Positions 1-8,221 of a stretch of DNA of 64,000 nt are shown here, piece after piece. The translations under genes and the position numbers were made by a program. The notes beneath the pieces are model-generated. The model made no database searches and had not been told where the DNA came from. It was given only the letters and a program-made list of their open reading frames with translations. Location: positions 59,677 to 123,676 of the forward strand of contig NZ_JBEZFP010000007.1 of assembly GCF_040649515.1 (NCBI RefSeq), written 5' to 3'. The stretch is from Yinghuangia elevatio (lineage in GTDB: Bacteria > Actinomycetota > Actinomycetes > Streptomycetales > Streptomycetaceae). How positions within the stretch are numbered: the stretch's first letter is position 1; each line of letters starts with the position of its first letter.

Positions 1-470
1 AGACGAGCCTTCGCCTGAGCCTCCAGTTGTTCGTCCGTGAGCAACGGGATGCTGTTGTCGAACACCGCCCTCACGTACGCCTCCGACTGCAACAACCCCG
101 GAACCAGCCTGCATTCGTAGGTGCACAGGCTCACCGCGCGGCGTTCCAGGTTGGCCCAGCGGCGGAACCAGGCGGCGAGTCCCGGCTTGCCCCGGGTGAT
201 GTGCTTGGCCGACTTCCGCAGCGCTCCGGTGTTGCCGGTCGCCACCTCCGCCCGCTCGACGAACGCCTCGTCCGGCATCCGGCGGCCCAGTTCCACCGAC
301 TCGACCGTGTGCTTGGAGTACCGCACGGCCTCCCCGAACTCCACGCGGCTGAGCCCCGCATGCTCGCGCAGCGCCTGGACTACCGCGCCGAACGTGCGCA
401 AGCTGTCCGACGGATCGGGCTCTCGTCCCCATTCCCTGCTCTCGTCGTCCGGCTCGATTTGGATGGTCAT
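1..470 (-). CDS. XRE-family helix-turn-helix regulator with DUF5753 (3' end cut by window edge)
   Basis: The reading frame is open from an ATG at 470 to the window edge, giving 156 codons. An acidic N-terminus is followed at about residues 25-85 by a Cro/C1-type helix-turn-helix (LRTFGAVVQALREHAGLSR, then a second helix in YSKHTVESVELGRRMP). After it comes the opening of the DUF5753 domain (WFRRWANLERRAVSLCTYE, then VPGLLQSEAYVRAVF). This pairing is typical of Streptomyces regulators that usually sit next to a DUF397 protein and act in development or toxin-antitoxin-like switches. The usual length is about 280 residues, so roughly the last 120 are outside the window. No DUF397 partner is visible on the upstream side; it may lie beyond the left edge. 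Family assignment is secure, the regulated target is unknown. Confidence 0.85.
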   Translation of the reverse strand, partial: MTIQIEPDDESREWGREPDPSDSLRTFGAVVQALREHAGLSRVEFGEAVRYSKHTVESVELGRRMPDEAFVERAEVATGNTGALRKSAKHITRGKPGLAAWFRRWANLERRAVSLCTYECRLVPGLLQSEAYVRAVFDNSIPLLTDEQLEAQAKAR

Positions 471-566
471 GGCGATTCCTCCCCTGCACGCCCCCGCGTG
501 ATCGCCCCCTCGCGCCAACTCGTCAAGCCTGCCCAACCAACGTGCCGATCGTCCACCGAGTGTGCC

Positions 567-587
567 CGTACGCTGACTCAGCGTACG
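567..587. promoter_or_regulatory. Perfect inverted repeat upstream of the XRE gene
   Basis: Two 10-base arms, CGTACGCTGA and TCAGCGTACG, flank a single central C. The repeat lies about 100 bases upstream of the XRE/DUF5753 start, and no gene covers it convincingly. It looks like a dimeric repressor site, possibly autoregulatory. The surrounding 300-base stretch (471-770) otherwise holds no supported gene; the long minus-strand frame there has poor codon bias. Confidence 0.45.
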
Positions 588-782
588 CAGCGCGGCGTCT
601 GTCTTGTCTGGCCCGATCACCGCGACCTTGAGCCCTGAGCACTTCCACCCACCGCGTTTCGGCCACCGCCAATAGGAGCCGGGCGGAGCGGCTATCCACG
701 GAACGTAGCCGGGCGTCCACTGAGCGCATCGCCAAGTTAGGTTGTTCGGCGGCTTGTTCGAGCGGACGGGATGGGACTGTCG

Positions 783-1223
783 ATGTCGGATACCTCGGTT
801 CTCGAGACACCGCATGCGGATGTGCTCCGCGAGATCGAACGTCTGGGCGGCGTTGTCGACCGGCAGTTCGCGCCGGACGACCGCAACGTCGACACGCCGG
901 TGGGACCGCGCCGCATCCCTTCGGCGGTCCAGGCGGTCCTGTCGGTCGCATGGCCGGAGCACCACGTCCTGCTGACCGACGAGGACGATTACGAGGTGAC
1001 GTTTCCCCAACTCGTCGACGGGGACCCCATCGCGGACGACCGCGCGTTCTTCGTCATCGCCTACAACGAGTCGACGCAGTACTACTGGGTCATCGACTTG
1101 GACGACGAACGCCCGGACGACCCGTGGGTGCACGTCATCGACCACGACCTGTACGGCGGCGACGAGAGGTTCCGGCACGCCGAGCGCCTGTCGCGGCGGC
1201 TCGCCGATCTCGTCGCCGCCTGA
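783..1223 (+). CDS. Small acidic protein, SMI1/KNR4 (SUKH)-like
   Basis: This encodes a soluble acidic protein of about 146 residues (MSDTSVLETPHADVLREIE...), with an in-frame upstream ATG at 771 as an alternative. I chose 783 because GGGA lies at a usual ribosome-binding distance. The middle carries the pattern seen in SUKH/SMI1-type proteins: an approach strand, an acidic turn (LLTDEDDYEVTF), an aromatic core (FFVIAYNESTQYYWVIDLDD) and a final helix with DERFRHAERLSRRLADL. SUKH members often act as immunity proteins to secreted or polymorphic toxins, but no toxin gene is adjacent. The family call rests on overall pattern only and could be wrong; that it is a real gene is well supported by its codon usage. 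Confidence 0.6.
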   Translation: MSDTSVLETPHADVLREIERLGGVVDRQFAPDDRNVDTPVGPRRIPSAVQAVLSVAWPEHHVLLTDEDDYEVTFPQLVDGDPIADDRAFFVIAYNESTQYYWVIDLDDERPDDPWVHVIDHDLYGGDERFRHAERLSRRLADLVAA

Positions 1224-1230
1224 TCGGAGG

Positions 1231-2046
1231 TCAGCCGGCTTCGGTGGCGCGGATCAGCGCCGTCATGCGGTCGGCGAAGCCGTCCGCCGGGCCGAACCAG
1301 ATCGCGAGGTGGTCGGCCCCCGCCGCATCCCACTCGCGTACCTCGGCGGCGACGTCCTCGACGGGGCGGGTGGCGTCGGGCCACTCGGCTCGGGCGCCCA
1401 GTTCGAGCGGACGTTCCGCCTCCGCACGCAGCGCGGACGCCCGTTCGGCGAATGCCGCGGGCTTGTCCGGCGGGCTCTGCCACACGTCCGCCGACCGGAC
1501 CGCGCGGCGGAGCGCGGCCGGCGAGGTACCGCCGACCATGATCTTCAGACCCGGTCCAGGGCGTGGCGCGAACACCCCGGTCCCGAACCCGAAGCGCTCT
1601 CCCTCGAAAGGCCCTTGGCCCTGCTCGAACAGGTGCCTGAGCAACCGCAGGGACTCGTCCGTACGCCCCGCCCGGTCCGCGAACTCAGCTCCCACGGCGG
1701 CGAATTCGTCGCGGTCCCAGCCGAGCCCGACGCCGAGCGTGAACCGGCCGCCGGACAGGCGGTCCAACGTGGCGACCTGCTTGGCGACGACGAACGGGTT
1801 GCGCAGCGCCAGCAGCAGGACGGAAGTGCCGAGCCGGATGCGGCTGGTCGCGGCGGCGATGTACGAGAGCGTCATCAACGGCTCGAAGACGCCCCCGTAC
1901 GCACCGCCGTACTCGGCAGGCGGGAGCAGATGGTCCGGCAGCCAGACGCCGCCGTACCCCGACTCCTCGGCCAGCACGGCCAGTTCGGTCAGCAGCGACG
2001 GGTCGAGGTCGGCGGATTCGTTCGGCAGGACGACGTGCAGTTCCAC
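1231..2046 (-). CDS. Luciferase-like (LLM) F420-dependent oxidoreductase
   Basis: A flavin/F420-dependent TIM-barrel oxidoreductase of 271 residues. The frame is open upstream to 2115, but a GTG at 2046 is preceded by GAAGGAC, and the protein then starts VELHVVLPNESADLD, as family members do. Family marks include WLPDHLLPP near residue 40, an RLGTSVLLLALRNPF strand, the phosphate-binding GRFTLGVGLGWDRDEF and KIMVGGTSPAALRRA in the second half. Such enzymes use reduced F420 or FMN to reduce or monooxygenate small organics; the substrate cannot be read from the sequence. It stands alone, facing the small acidic protein gene and running away from the SnoaL gene. Confidence 0.85.
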   Translation of the reverse strand: MELHVVLPNESADLDPSLLTELAVLAEESGYGGVWLPDHLLPPAEYGGAYGGVFEPLMTLSYIAAATSRIRLGTSVLLLALRNPFVVAKQVATLDRLSGGRFTLGVGLGWDRDEFAAVGAEFADRAGRTDESLRLLRHLFEQGQGPFEGERFGFGTGVFAPRPGPGLKIMVGGTSPAALRRAVRSADVWQSPPDKPAAFAERASALRAEAERPLELGARAEWPDATRPVEDVAAEVREWDAAGADHLAIWFGPADGFADRMTALIRATEAG

Positions 2047-2143
2047 AGGCTGTCCTTCGAGGTGGTCGTTCAGCGGTCGCGAAATCGTCCGAGGCTCAAC
2101 AGCTCGACAACTCAAGAGCTGATCGGTTCGCCGGTTCGCCGGC

Positions 2144-2608
2144 TCATCGCGAGCCGGCCTCGGCGGCGAGGGTGGCGAGATCCTTGTTGCCGTCCGCCCA
2201 CGTCGCGGTCATGACGACGCCGGTGATGCGCCAGCCGTCGCCGGAACGCGCGAGGTCGAAGCGGTAGTCGCCGCCCAGGGTCCACAGCGGCGCACCGAAC
2301 GGGTTCGCCAGCCGGTGGGTTGCCTGGAAGGCTGCCGTGCACACCGCCGAGTCGCCCGTCACGTCCACCAGGTGATTGGTGATCAGGTGCTGGGTCGCGT
2401 CGAACCCGCCGAGCGCCTGGGACCAGCCGGCCACGATGTCCTCGGCCGCCAGCTCGACGGCCTCACCGCCGTTGAGGCTCGTGTAGTCCAGCCGCACCTT
2501 GTCGGCGAAGACGTCCCTGAGGCGGTCCCACTCGCGATGGTCCGCGTGCCACGCCATGCGGGTGCAGGTCTCGATCACGGCCAGGCGGTCTTCCAGGGCG
2601 GCGGTCAT
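2144..2608 (-). CDS. SnoaL-like / nuclear transport factor 2 fold protein
   Basis: A 154-residue NTF2-fold protein. I placed the start at the ATG preceded by GGAGCACACG, rather than the longer in-frame extension. The N-terminal helices (LAVIETCTRMAWHADHREWDRLRDVF) lead into the conical fold, with VRLDYTSLNGGE, the conserved ATQHLITNHLVDV segment, and a last strand WRITGVVMTATWADGN. In this SnoaL_4-type subfamily the pocket binds hydrophobic or aromatic ligands, and members act as cyclases, dehydratases or isomerases. It is divergent from a TetR gene with a strong palindrome between them, so it is probably that repressor's target. Confidence 0.85.
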   Translation of the reverse strand: MTAALEDRLAVIETCTRMAWHADHREWDRLRDVFADKVRLDYTSLNGGEAVELAAEDIVAGWSQALGGFDATQHLITNHLVDVTGDSAVCTAAFQATHRLANPFGAPLWTLGGDYRFDLARSGDGWRITGVVMTATWADGNKDLATLAAEAGSR

Positions 2609-2708
2609 CGTGTGCTCCGTTCTCTGCGTTCCGTGTTCGCATCGACAACGCCATGCTGCTCCGGTATTCACCGACGGCAGTCACGTCGCGGAGCAGTCCG
2701 GGGTAGGC

Positions 2709-2728
2709 GATAGGGAACGATCCCTATC
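2709..2728. promoter_or_regulatory. TetR-type operator between SnoaL gene and TetR gene
   Basis: A perfect inverted repeat with 8-base arms, GATAGGGA and TCCCTATC, around ACGA. It lies in the divergent intergenic region, 101 bases from the SnoaL start and 52 bases from the TetR start. An AT-rich TTAAACT immediately to its right could serve as a -10 element for the TetR gene. The geometry fits control of both genes by the TetR protein. Confidence 0.6.
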
Positions 2729-2779
2729 AATCGCTTAAACTCTAGTCGGGTCAATCCGACGAAGCCAAGGGGTCCATCC

Positions 2780-3355
2780 GTGCGGCGCAGTTCTTCCGAG
2801 ACACGCGAACATGTGCTTGAGATCGCGCACGAGTTGTTCTACTGGCACGGGATCCGCGCGGTGGGCGTCGACCGCATCGCGGCGGAGGCCGGCGTCGCCC
2901 CGACCACCCTCTACCGGCTGTTCGCCTCCAAGGACGACCTCATCACCGCGTACGTCGTGCGCGGCGGAGAGTTCTACCAGCAGTGGTTCGAGGACGCGCT
3001 CGGCGATCCCGCGGACCGCGACGCGCGCACCCGGGTCCTGTCGCTGTTCGACGCGCTGGTCGACCAGGTGCACCCGAGCCGGTGCCGGGGCTGTCCGTTC
3101 CTCATCGCATTGGCCGAGACCCCCGACCCGAACCACCCCGCCAACCGCGCGGCCCGGGCGACGAAGGCGTGGGTACGCCAACGGTTCGCCGACCTCGCCG
3201 ACGAGGCCGGCGTACCTCGCCCCGCAGAGTTCGCGGCCCGGCTCGCCCTGGTCATGGAAGGCGTGTACGCCTCGGTGCAGGCCACCGGAACCGACGGCCC
3301 GGCCCACGACGCGCGGGCGCTCGTCGACGACCTGTTCACGCTGGCAGGCGCCTGA
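2780..3355 (+). CDS. TetR/AcrR family transcriptional regulator
   Basis: A 191-residue repressor starting at GTG. Residues 5-55 form the TetR helix-turn-helix: ETREHVLEIAHELFYWHGIRAV, then DRIAAEAGVAPTTLYRLFASKDDLI. The C-terminal ligand domain contains a CRGCPFLIALAE segment with two cysteines, typical of the TetR subgroup with C-terminal domain TetR_C_33-like proteins, in which a small organic ligand releases the repressor. It is divergent from the SnoaL gene and the operator at 2709-2728 lies between them, which makes autoregulation and control of the SnoaL gene likely. The ligand is unknown. Confidence 0.9.
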   Translation: MRRSSSETREHVLEIAHELFYWHGIRAVGVDRIAAEAGVAPTTLYRLFASKDDLITAYVVRGGEFYQQWFEDALGDPADRDARTRVLSLFDALVDQVHPSRCRGCPFLIALAETPDPNHPANRAARATKAWVRQRFADLADEAGVPRPAEFAARLALVMEGVYASVQATGTDGPAHDARALVDDLFTLAGA

Positions 3356-3405
3356 GGAGCACCGGGGCACGCAGTCACGCCGCCGCCCGCTCCCCTGACG
3401 CCGCG

Positions 3406-3510
3406 TCAGGGGCAGATCATCAGGGCCTGCCGCGCCCGGAAGCCGTTGCCGTGCGGGTTGTCGGGCCCCATCGCGCGGTCACCGCGTCGATCTCCTTGGC
3501 CGCGTTGGCC
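3406..3510 (-). pseudogene. Possible decayed fragment of a copper amine oxidase
   Basis: On the minus strand two frames together resemble one short stretch of primary-amine oxidases. One reads AANAAKEIDAVTAR; the adjoining frame reads MGPDNPHGNGFRARQAL, close to the family's typical MGPxNPxGNAF-type segment. A frame change is needed between them and neither frame has a start or an extended domain. The gene-free stretch around it (3356-3749) holds nothing else I can support apart from the next gene's ribosome-binding site. The match is short and could be chance. Confidence 0.25.
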
Positions 3511-3749
3511 GCACCCGATTCCGAACTGGTGTCCGAACTGGTGGCATGCGCCGCGGAGTTGGGGCTCGTTGCCGGCCTGACCGGCGGCGGCGGACACGGC
3601 CCCGGCCCGGTATGGCCAATATGCGGCCACAGGTTCCGCCGAGGGACTTCCCCGCGATTACCCGACCTATTTCGACAAACCACCGCATAGCAGACCAGCC
3701 GTGGCAATCAAGCCTCGTGCGCGCATCGTCGGAGGGGTACGTTTCCCGC

Positions 3750-4829
3750 GTGAGCTCATCGATACCTCCAGGTTGGTACGACGACCCGGCAGGCCCCGGG
3801 AACGAGCGCTGGTGGGACGGCGCGCAGTGGACCGAGTCCACGCGCCCCGCGTCCGACCCCGGCGCGCCCCCCTCCGCCCCGGAGCCGTCGCCCGCCCCCG
3901 TGGCGCCGCCGCCCGTCCCGCCCGGCCCGGCCCCCGGCATGGCCCAGGCACCGACGATGTCCGCCGGCGCACCGCAGGGCGGTCCGTACAGCCCGTACGG
4001 CGGCGGTCCCGCCCCCGGTCCGGCCGGGCCCGGCGGCATGGGAGGCCACGGGTACCCGCCCGGCCCGCACCAGATGGGCGCGCCCGGCGGCAATCCCGGC
4101 AACCGCAACCGCACGATCCTGATCAGCGTCGTCGCGCTGCTCGTGGTGGGCGGTCTCGTCGCGGCGCTCGTGCTCCTGCTCGGCGGCGACGACGACAAGA
4201 AGGACCCGATCGCCGACCCGACGAACACCACGGCCACCTCGCAGCAGACGGACAAGCCGCAGCCGCCGCCGGGTCCCGCCACGGACGGCACGCTGAGCGA
4301 CACGGCCACCGGCATCACCGTGCCGAAGATGAAGGGCTGGGAGGAGCTTTCCGACACGGGCTCCGAGGCGCACCAGTACAAGGACGAGATCCCGTGCACC
4401 GGGGACACCTCGTCGCCGGACCCGGGCGACACGACCGGCTGCTACCTCGGTGAGATCGACGTGGGCTCGTTCCGCGGCACGGACTTCGACGAGCTCACCA
4501 CCCGCCTGACGGGACAGGTCAAGGACAGCGACGACTACACGACCACCAAGACGATCACGGACGAACGCGCCACGATCGACGGCAAGGACGCGCACGTACT
4601 GGTCGTCGAGGTCGAGGAGAAGGAAGCGGACGCGAGCGGCAACCTGCGGACCGCGACGCTGCAGTTCATCTTCATCGACAACCCGTACGACGACGACGGC
4701 AAACTGATGTACCCGGTCGTGTACACGTCCATCGACGGCGACCCGAAGTCACCGCCGATGGAGGTCATCGAAACGGTCCGCAAGGGAGTCAAGATCGGTA
4801 CGCCGAGGCCGAGCGCGACCGCGAGCTGA
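3750..4829 (+). CDS. DUF2510 membrane-anchored protein
   Basis: The frame is open from 3546, but GTG at 3750 with GGAGGGG 11 bases upstream gives the canonical DUF2510 opening, IPPGWYDDPAGPGNERWWDG, at residues 5-24. This is followed by a proline/glycine-rich disordered linker (residues about 30-115), one transmembrane helix (ILISVVALLVVGGLVAALVLLL, about 124-145) and an extracytoplasmic domain of about 210 residues. The last contains two cysteines (IPCTGDT, GCYLGE) that may form a disulfide, and regular alternating strands. DUF2510 proteins are common in actinobacteria with no settled biochemical role; cell-envelope or secretion-related roles have been suggested. It stands alone between two degraded regions. 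Confidence 0.88.
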   Translation: MSSSIPPGWYDDPAGPGNERWWDGAQWTESTRPASDPGAPPSAPEPSPAPVAPPPVPPGPAPGMAQAPTMSAGAPQGGPYSPYGGGPAPGPAGPGGMGGHGYPPGPHQMGAPGGNPGNRNRTILISVVALLVVGGLVAALVLLLGGDDDKKDPIADPTNTTATSQQTDKPQPPPGPATDGTLSDTATGITVPKMKGWEELSDTGSEAHQYKDEIPCTGDTSSPDPGDTTGCYLGEIDVGSFRGTDFDELTTRLTGQVKDSDDYTTTKTITDERATIDGKDAHVLVVEVEEKEADASGNLRTATLQFIFIDNPYDDDGKLMYPVVYTSIDGDPKSPPMEVIETVRKGVKIGTPRPSATAS

Positions 4830-4944
4830 CCAGGCGTCCGGCCCGGTCGAGCGCCCACCGGCGCCGACCGGGCCGCCGCGTAACCAGGGCCGCCCGACCG
4901 GGGCGCCGCACAACCGGTCTGCCGTTCATCCCCTCCGGCGCTCA

Positions 4945-5270
4945 GGCGCTCGAACCGCGTCGGCGCTCCTCGCGCTCCCGGGCCAGCTCCTCGACCGCGG
5001 TCGGTGGCGTCGCCTCGAAGTCGATCAGCTTCGCCCAGGTCGGCCGGGATGCCGTCGTCGTAGGCCGGCTCGGCCCGGCCCCGGATGAGCAGGATGTCGG
5101 GCGGGGAAGTCCCGTGGCTCGGCTTCGGTCCCACACTTATGGCGTACGCCGCCCACCCGAATGGCGGCCGCCGCCCCGCCGCGCGTGCGCGTCGCCGGTG
5201 CACGCCCTGCCGAGTCGCGCCACGTGGGTGATCCTGGAGGCGGGCTTGTCGGTGATCATGGCGACCTTGA
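4945..5270 (-). pseudogene. Frameshifted minus-strand relic, possibly a PPOX-type split-barrel protein
   Basis: Three coding-like pieces in successive frames line up on the minus strand: VAMITDKPASRITHVARLG near 5265-5205, then PPDILLIRGRAEPAYDDGIP near 5105-5045, then AKLIDFEATPPTAVEELARE ending near 4945. The last two join if one base is lost or gained near 5040. LLIRGRAE followed by a DDGIP turn resembles the FMN/F420-binding pyridoxamine-phosphate-oxidase-like fold, but the match is short. No intact start is present. Apart from this, 4830-5282 holds only the upstream region of the phosphatase gene. Confidence 0.35.
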
Positions 5271-5282
5271 GGACACGAGTGG

Positions 5283-7166
5283 ATGCAATGCCGGCCCCTC
5301 GACCGGGGCCCACACGGCGACGGGACCGGTGCCGTGCCCGGTGACGAGGCCGCCGCCGCGCCCGGTGGGGGCTCCCCCGGCGTGTCCGGCTCACCCGACA
5401 CAGCCGGGACAGCCGGGACAGCCGGGACAGCCGGCACGTCCGACGCATCCGGCGCGTCCGTGTGGTGGCGGACCGCCGCCGCGGACCCGATGTTCACCGA
5501 GTGCCCTTTCGGCCTGGCCATCCTCGACCCGGCCGGCCGCGTACTGGCCGCCAACGCCACCCTCGCCGCGATCCACGGCCTGCCCGTCGACGAGCTCCGC
5601 GGACGCGCGGCCGACTCGCTGGACGGCCCCCTCGGCCACCCCGACCTCCTGGCCGCGCTGCTGAACGTGGTCGAGGCCGGTGAGCCGCAGACCGACCGCG
5701 TCGTCCGGGGCACGGTACGCGCCACCGACACGTCGTTCATGTGCACATTCGGGATGTGGCCGATGCGCGGCCCCGACGGACTGCTCGGGATCGGCGCGAC
5801 GGTGACCGACGTCAGCGAGGACCAGGCCGCGCTGACCCGGCTCGAACAGGTGCGCGCCCGCCTGGCCCTGGTCAACGAGGCCGAGCTGCGGATGGGCTTC
5901 AGCCAGGACGTGGTCGGCTGCGCCGAGCAGTTGCCGCTCGTCACGGTGCCCTCGTTCGCGGACGCCGCGGCCGTCGGCCTGTTCGACACCCCGATTCCCC
6001 TCAACGTGCTGCCCGAGCACGGCTTCGATCCCCCGCCCGGGACCATGCTGCGGACCGTCGCGGCCGCCCTGCGGCCGGGCCTGCCGGTCCTGCGGCCGAA
6101 GGACTACGGGCGGCCGTTCCCGGTGCCCGCGGAGGTACGCGCGGCACTGCGCCGCCAGCGCGCCGAGCTGAGCGGCACCGGCAGCAAGGGCGACCTGGGC
6201 GAACCGGCGCTCGGCAACACCGACATCGGGCCGGTGACGCCGGACGCGCCGCCGCTGCGCACGTACCTGGTCGACGCGGGCATGCACTCGCGCATCGTGG
6301 CGCCGCTGATCGCGCGCGGGCGGGCCCTGGGGGCGGCGATGTTCTCCCGGGTCGACGGGAGCCCGGCGTTCGAGCCGGACGACGTGCGGACCGCGGAGGA
6401 ACTCGGCCTGCGGGCCGCGGCGTCCATCGACAACGCGCAGGCGCACGCGCGGCAGCGCCACGCGGTCCGCACGCTCCAGCGCCATCTGCTGCCCCGCGAT
6501 CTCCCGGCGGTGGCGGGGTTGTCGCTCGCGCACGCGTACCAGCCGGCCCGCTCCGACCGACTGGCCGGCGGGGACTGGTACGACGTGGTTCCGCTCGCGG
6601 ACGACCGGGTCGCGCTGGTGGTCGGCGACGTGACCGGCCATGGCCTCCAGGCGGCCGCGCTGATGGGCCAACTGCGGGTCGCCGTACGGGCGGTCGCGCG
6701 CCTCGGCATCCCGCCCGCCGCGCTCCTGGCGCATGTGGACTCGCTGATGGACGACTTCGCGGTGGACGGCGAACTGGCCAGCTGCGTCTACGCGGTGCTC
6801 GACCGGACGCGCCGGACGCTGACGTGGTCGCGGGCCGGGCACCCGCCCCCGCTGCTGCTGGCGCCGGGGCGGCCCGGCCGGATCCTGGACGGTCCGCCGA
6901 ACGCGCTGCTGGGGATCGGCGGCATCCGGTTCGAGCAGACGTCGTGCGAGATGCCATGCGACGGTGCGGTGGTGCTCTACAGCGACGGCCTCGTGGAGCG
7001 CCGGGGCCACGACATCGACAGCGGGATCCGGGACCTGGCCGCCACGCTCGACGCCGCCGTGGCCGAGGGCGCGTCCGCGGAGGGGCTGCGCGACGCCGCG
7101 CTGCGGGTGCTGCCGTCGGACCCGGAGGACGACGTCGCGGTGCTGGTCGCACGGATGACCGGATGA
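5283..7166 (+). CDS. PAS-GAF-SpoIIE serine/threonine phosphatase
   Basis: A 627-residue sensor phosphatase. After a disordered leader containing four tandem GTA(G/S) units (a 9-base DNA repeat), a PAS domain covers about residues 75-180 (FTECPFGLAILDPAGRVLAAN). A GAF-like domain follows at about 215-400, and the PP2C-type SpoIIE domain fills the rest. The latter shows the metal-binding marks RLAGGDWYDVVPL and VVGDVTGHGLQAA, plus LYSDGLVERRG and a terminal DDVAVLVARM. In Streptomyces such enzymes dephosphorylate anti-sigma-factor antagonists in partner-switching stress and development pathways. It converges on an RsbW-like ATPase gene only 27 bases away, a plausible functional partner. Start choice is uncertain: GTG codons lie within the low-complexity leader. 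Confidence 0.9.
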   Translation: MQCRPLDRGPHGDGTGAVPGDEAAAAPGGGSPGVSGSPDTAGTAGTAGTAGTSDASGASVWWRTAAADPMFTECPFGLAILDPAGRVLAANATLAAIHGLPVDELRGRAADSLDGPLGHPDLLAALLNVVEAGEPQTDRVVRGTVRATDTSFMCTFGMWPMRGPDGLLGIGATVTDVSEDQAALTRLEQVRARLALVNEAELRMGFSQDVVGCAEQLPLVTVPSFADAAAVGLFDTPIPLNVLPEHGFDPPPGTMLRTVAAALRPGLPVLRPKDYGRPFPVPAEVRAALRRQRAELSGTGSKGDLGEPALGNTDIGPVTPDAPPLRTYLVDAGMHSRIVAPLIARGRALGAAMFSRVDGSPAFEPDDVRTAEELGLRAAASIDNAQAHARQRHAVRTLQRHLLPRDLPAVAGLSLAHAYQPARSDRLAGGDWYDVVPLADDRVALVVGDVTGHGLQAAALMGQLRVAVRAVARLGIPPAALLAHVDSLMDDFAVDGELASCVYAVLDRTRRTLTWSRAGHPPPLLLAPGRPGRILDGPPNALLGIGGIRFEQTSCEMPCDGAVVLYSDGLVERRGHDIDSGIRDLAATLDAAVAEGASAEGLRDAALRVLPSDPEDDVAVLVARMTG

Positions 7167-7193
7167 CCGGATGACCGGATCAGGCCACCGGGA

Positions 7194-7634
7194 TCACATC
7201 GCCATGGGACCGGCCACCAGGCTGAACCAGACCTCTTTGCCGTAGCCCGTCGCGCGCGTGCCCCACTCCTTCGCCACCTGGTTGACGATCGCCAGGCCAC
7301 GGCCGTCCTCGTCTCCCCCGCCGGCCTCGCGCAGGCCGGGCAGCGACGGCGAGCAGTCCGCGACCGCGCCGACCAGCGTGCCCCCGTCCAGGCCCTCCGG
7401 CACCACCTGCAACGACACCGCGAGATGGCTGGAATCCGTATGGCGCAGGACGTTGCCGACCAGTTCGGAGACGATCAGCTCGGTGTCGTCGATGAGTTCC
7501 GGGCGCTCCCACGCGGCGAGGATCGCGGCGGCGAACCGGCGTACCGTGCGGCCGACCGCGGCATGCGTGCACAGGACCAGTTGGGCGCTCAGCGGCACCG
7601 GCGCGGGGCGGATCACGGGCACGACGATAGCCAC
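7194..7634 (-). CDS. RsbW-like ATP-binding protein (HATPase_c_2)
   Basis: A single GHKL-fold ATPase domain of about 146 residues. The N-box is ELIVSELVGNVLRHT, followed by the G1-type segment around GLREAGGGDEDGRGLAIVN and a final KEWGTRATGYGKEVWFSL, the standard pattern of the many small Streptomyces regulatory ATPases. Several GTG codons (7634, 7622, 7616) could start it and none has a strong ribosome-binding site, so the 5' end is approximate. These proteins act as anti-sigma kinases or regulators in partner-switching modules, consistent with the convergent SpoIIE-type phosphatase. No anti-sigma antagonist (STAS) gene is present nearby. Confidence 0.8.
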   Translation of the reverse strand: MAIVVPVIRPAPVPLSAQLVLCTHAAVGRTVRRFAAAILAAWERPELIDDTELIVSELVGNVLRHTDSSHLAVSLQVVPEGLDGGTLVGAVADCSPSLPGLREAGGGDEDGRGLAIVNQVAKEWGTRATGYGKEVWFSLVAGPMAM

Positions 7635-7791
7635 TGAGCGGCAGGCGATCGCCAGGAAAGCCGCAACATGCCGACAAGCCAGACAAAAGCCTTGACGTAG
7701 GTCTACGCTCCGCGCGCGCCGGGACCGGGCTGATGCCAGTCTGCTCGAAAGGCCCAGTGCGGGAGTCCGACATCGCCAACCCAGTGACGCC

Positions 7792-8115
7792 CCGTCGGCG
7801 CGCGGCGAACTGGAGATCACCGAGCTCAACCTGCGGTACGTCCGTCAAGGCCGCGCCCGGCTCGTCGACCTCGGCCCCGGCTCGGCATGGTTCGACACCG
7901 GGACGGACGACAGCCTGCTGGACGCGGCGCGGTTCGTGCAGTTGCTGGAGAAGCAGCGGGGCGTGCGCGTGAGCTGCCCGGAGGAAGTGGCGTACCGCAT
8001 GGGCTTCATCGACGCCGCACGACTGCGCGCGCTCGGGGCGGGGTTGGGCGAGGCGTCCGCGTACGACCGGTATCTCCTGCGGATCGCGGCCGCGTCGGCA
8101 CCCGCCGGACGGTGA
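7792..8115 (+). pseudogene. Orphan C-terminal fragment of glucose-1-phosphate thymidylyltransferase (RmlA-like)
   Basis: About 107 codons match only the last third of RmlA-type nucleotidyltransferases: PSARGELEITELNLRYV, the WFDTGTDDSLLDAARFV block, and CPEEVAYRMGFIDAARLRAL near the end, closing with a proper TGA. The nucleotide-binding N-terminal two thirds (GGxGTRL signature) are absent upstream; the frame immediately 5' reads unrelated sequence and there is no start codon with a ribosome-binding site. It is therefore a 5'-truncated relic, probably left by a deletion or rearrangement. No other deoxysugar genes are present in the window. Confidence 0.8.
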
Positions 8116-8221
8116 GCACCGCACAGAGCGTGCCGCCGCGTCGACCGCCCGTCACCCCGGTGCTGTGTGCGGGCCCGGGATGCGACAATCATGGGCCTTC
8201 GTCGAGGATGGGAGCACACGG

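Noticed and set aside
523..951. A 142-codon minus-strand gene between the XRE and SUKH-like genes
   Set aside because: Third codon positions lack the expected GC bias and the frame covers the palindrome and the start of a better-supported plus-strand gene.
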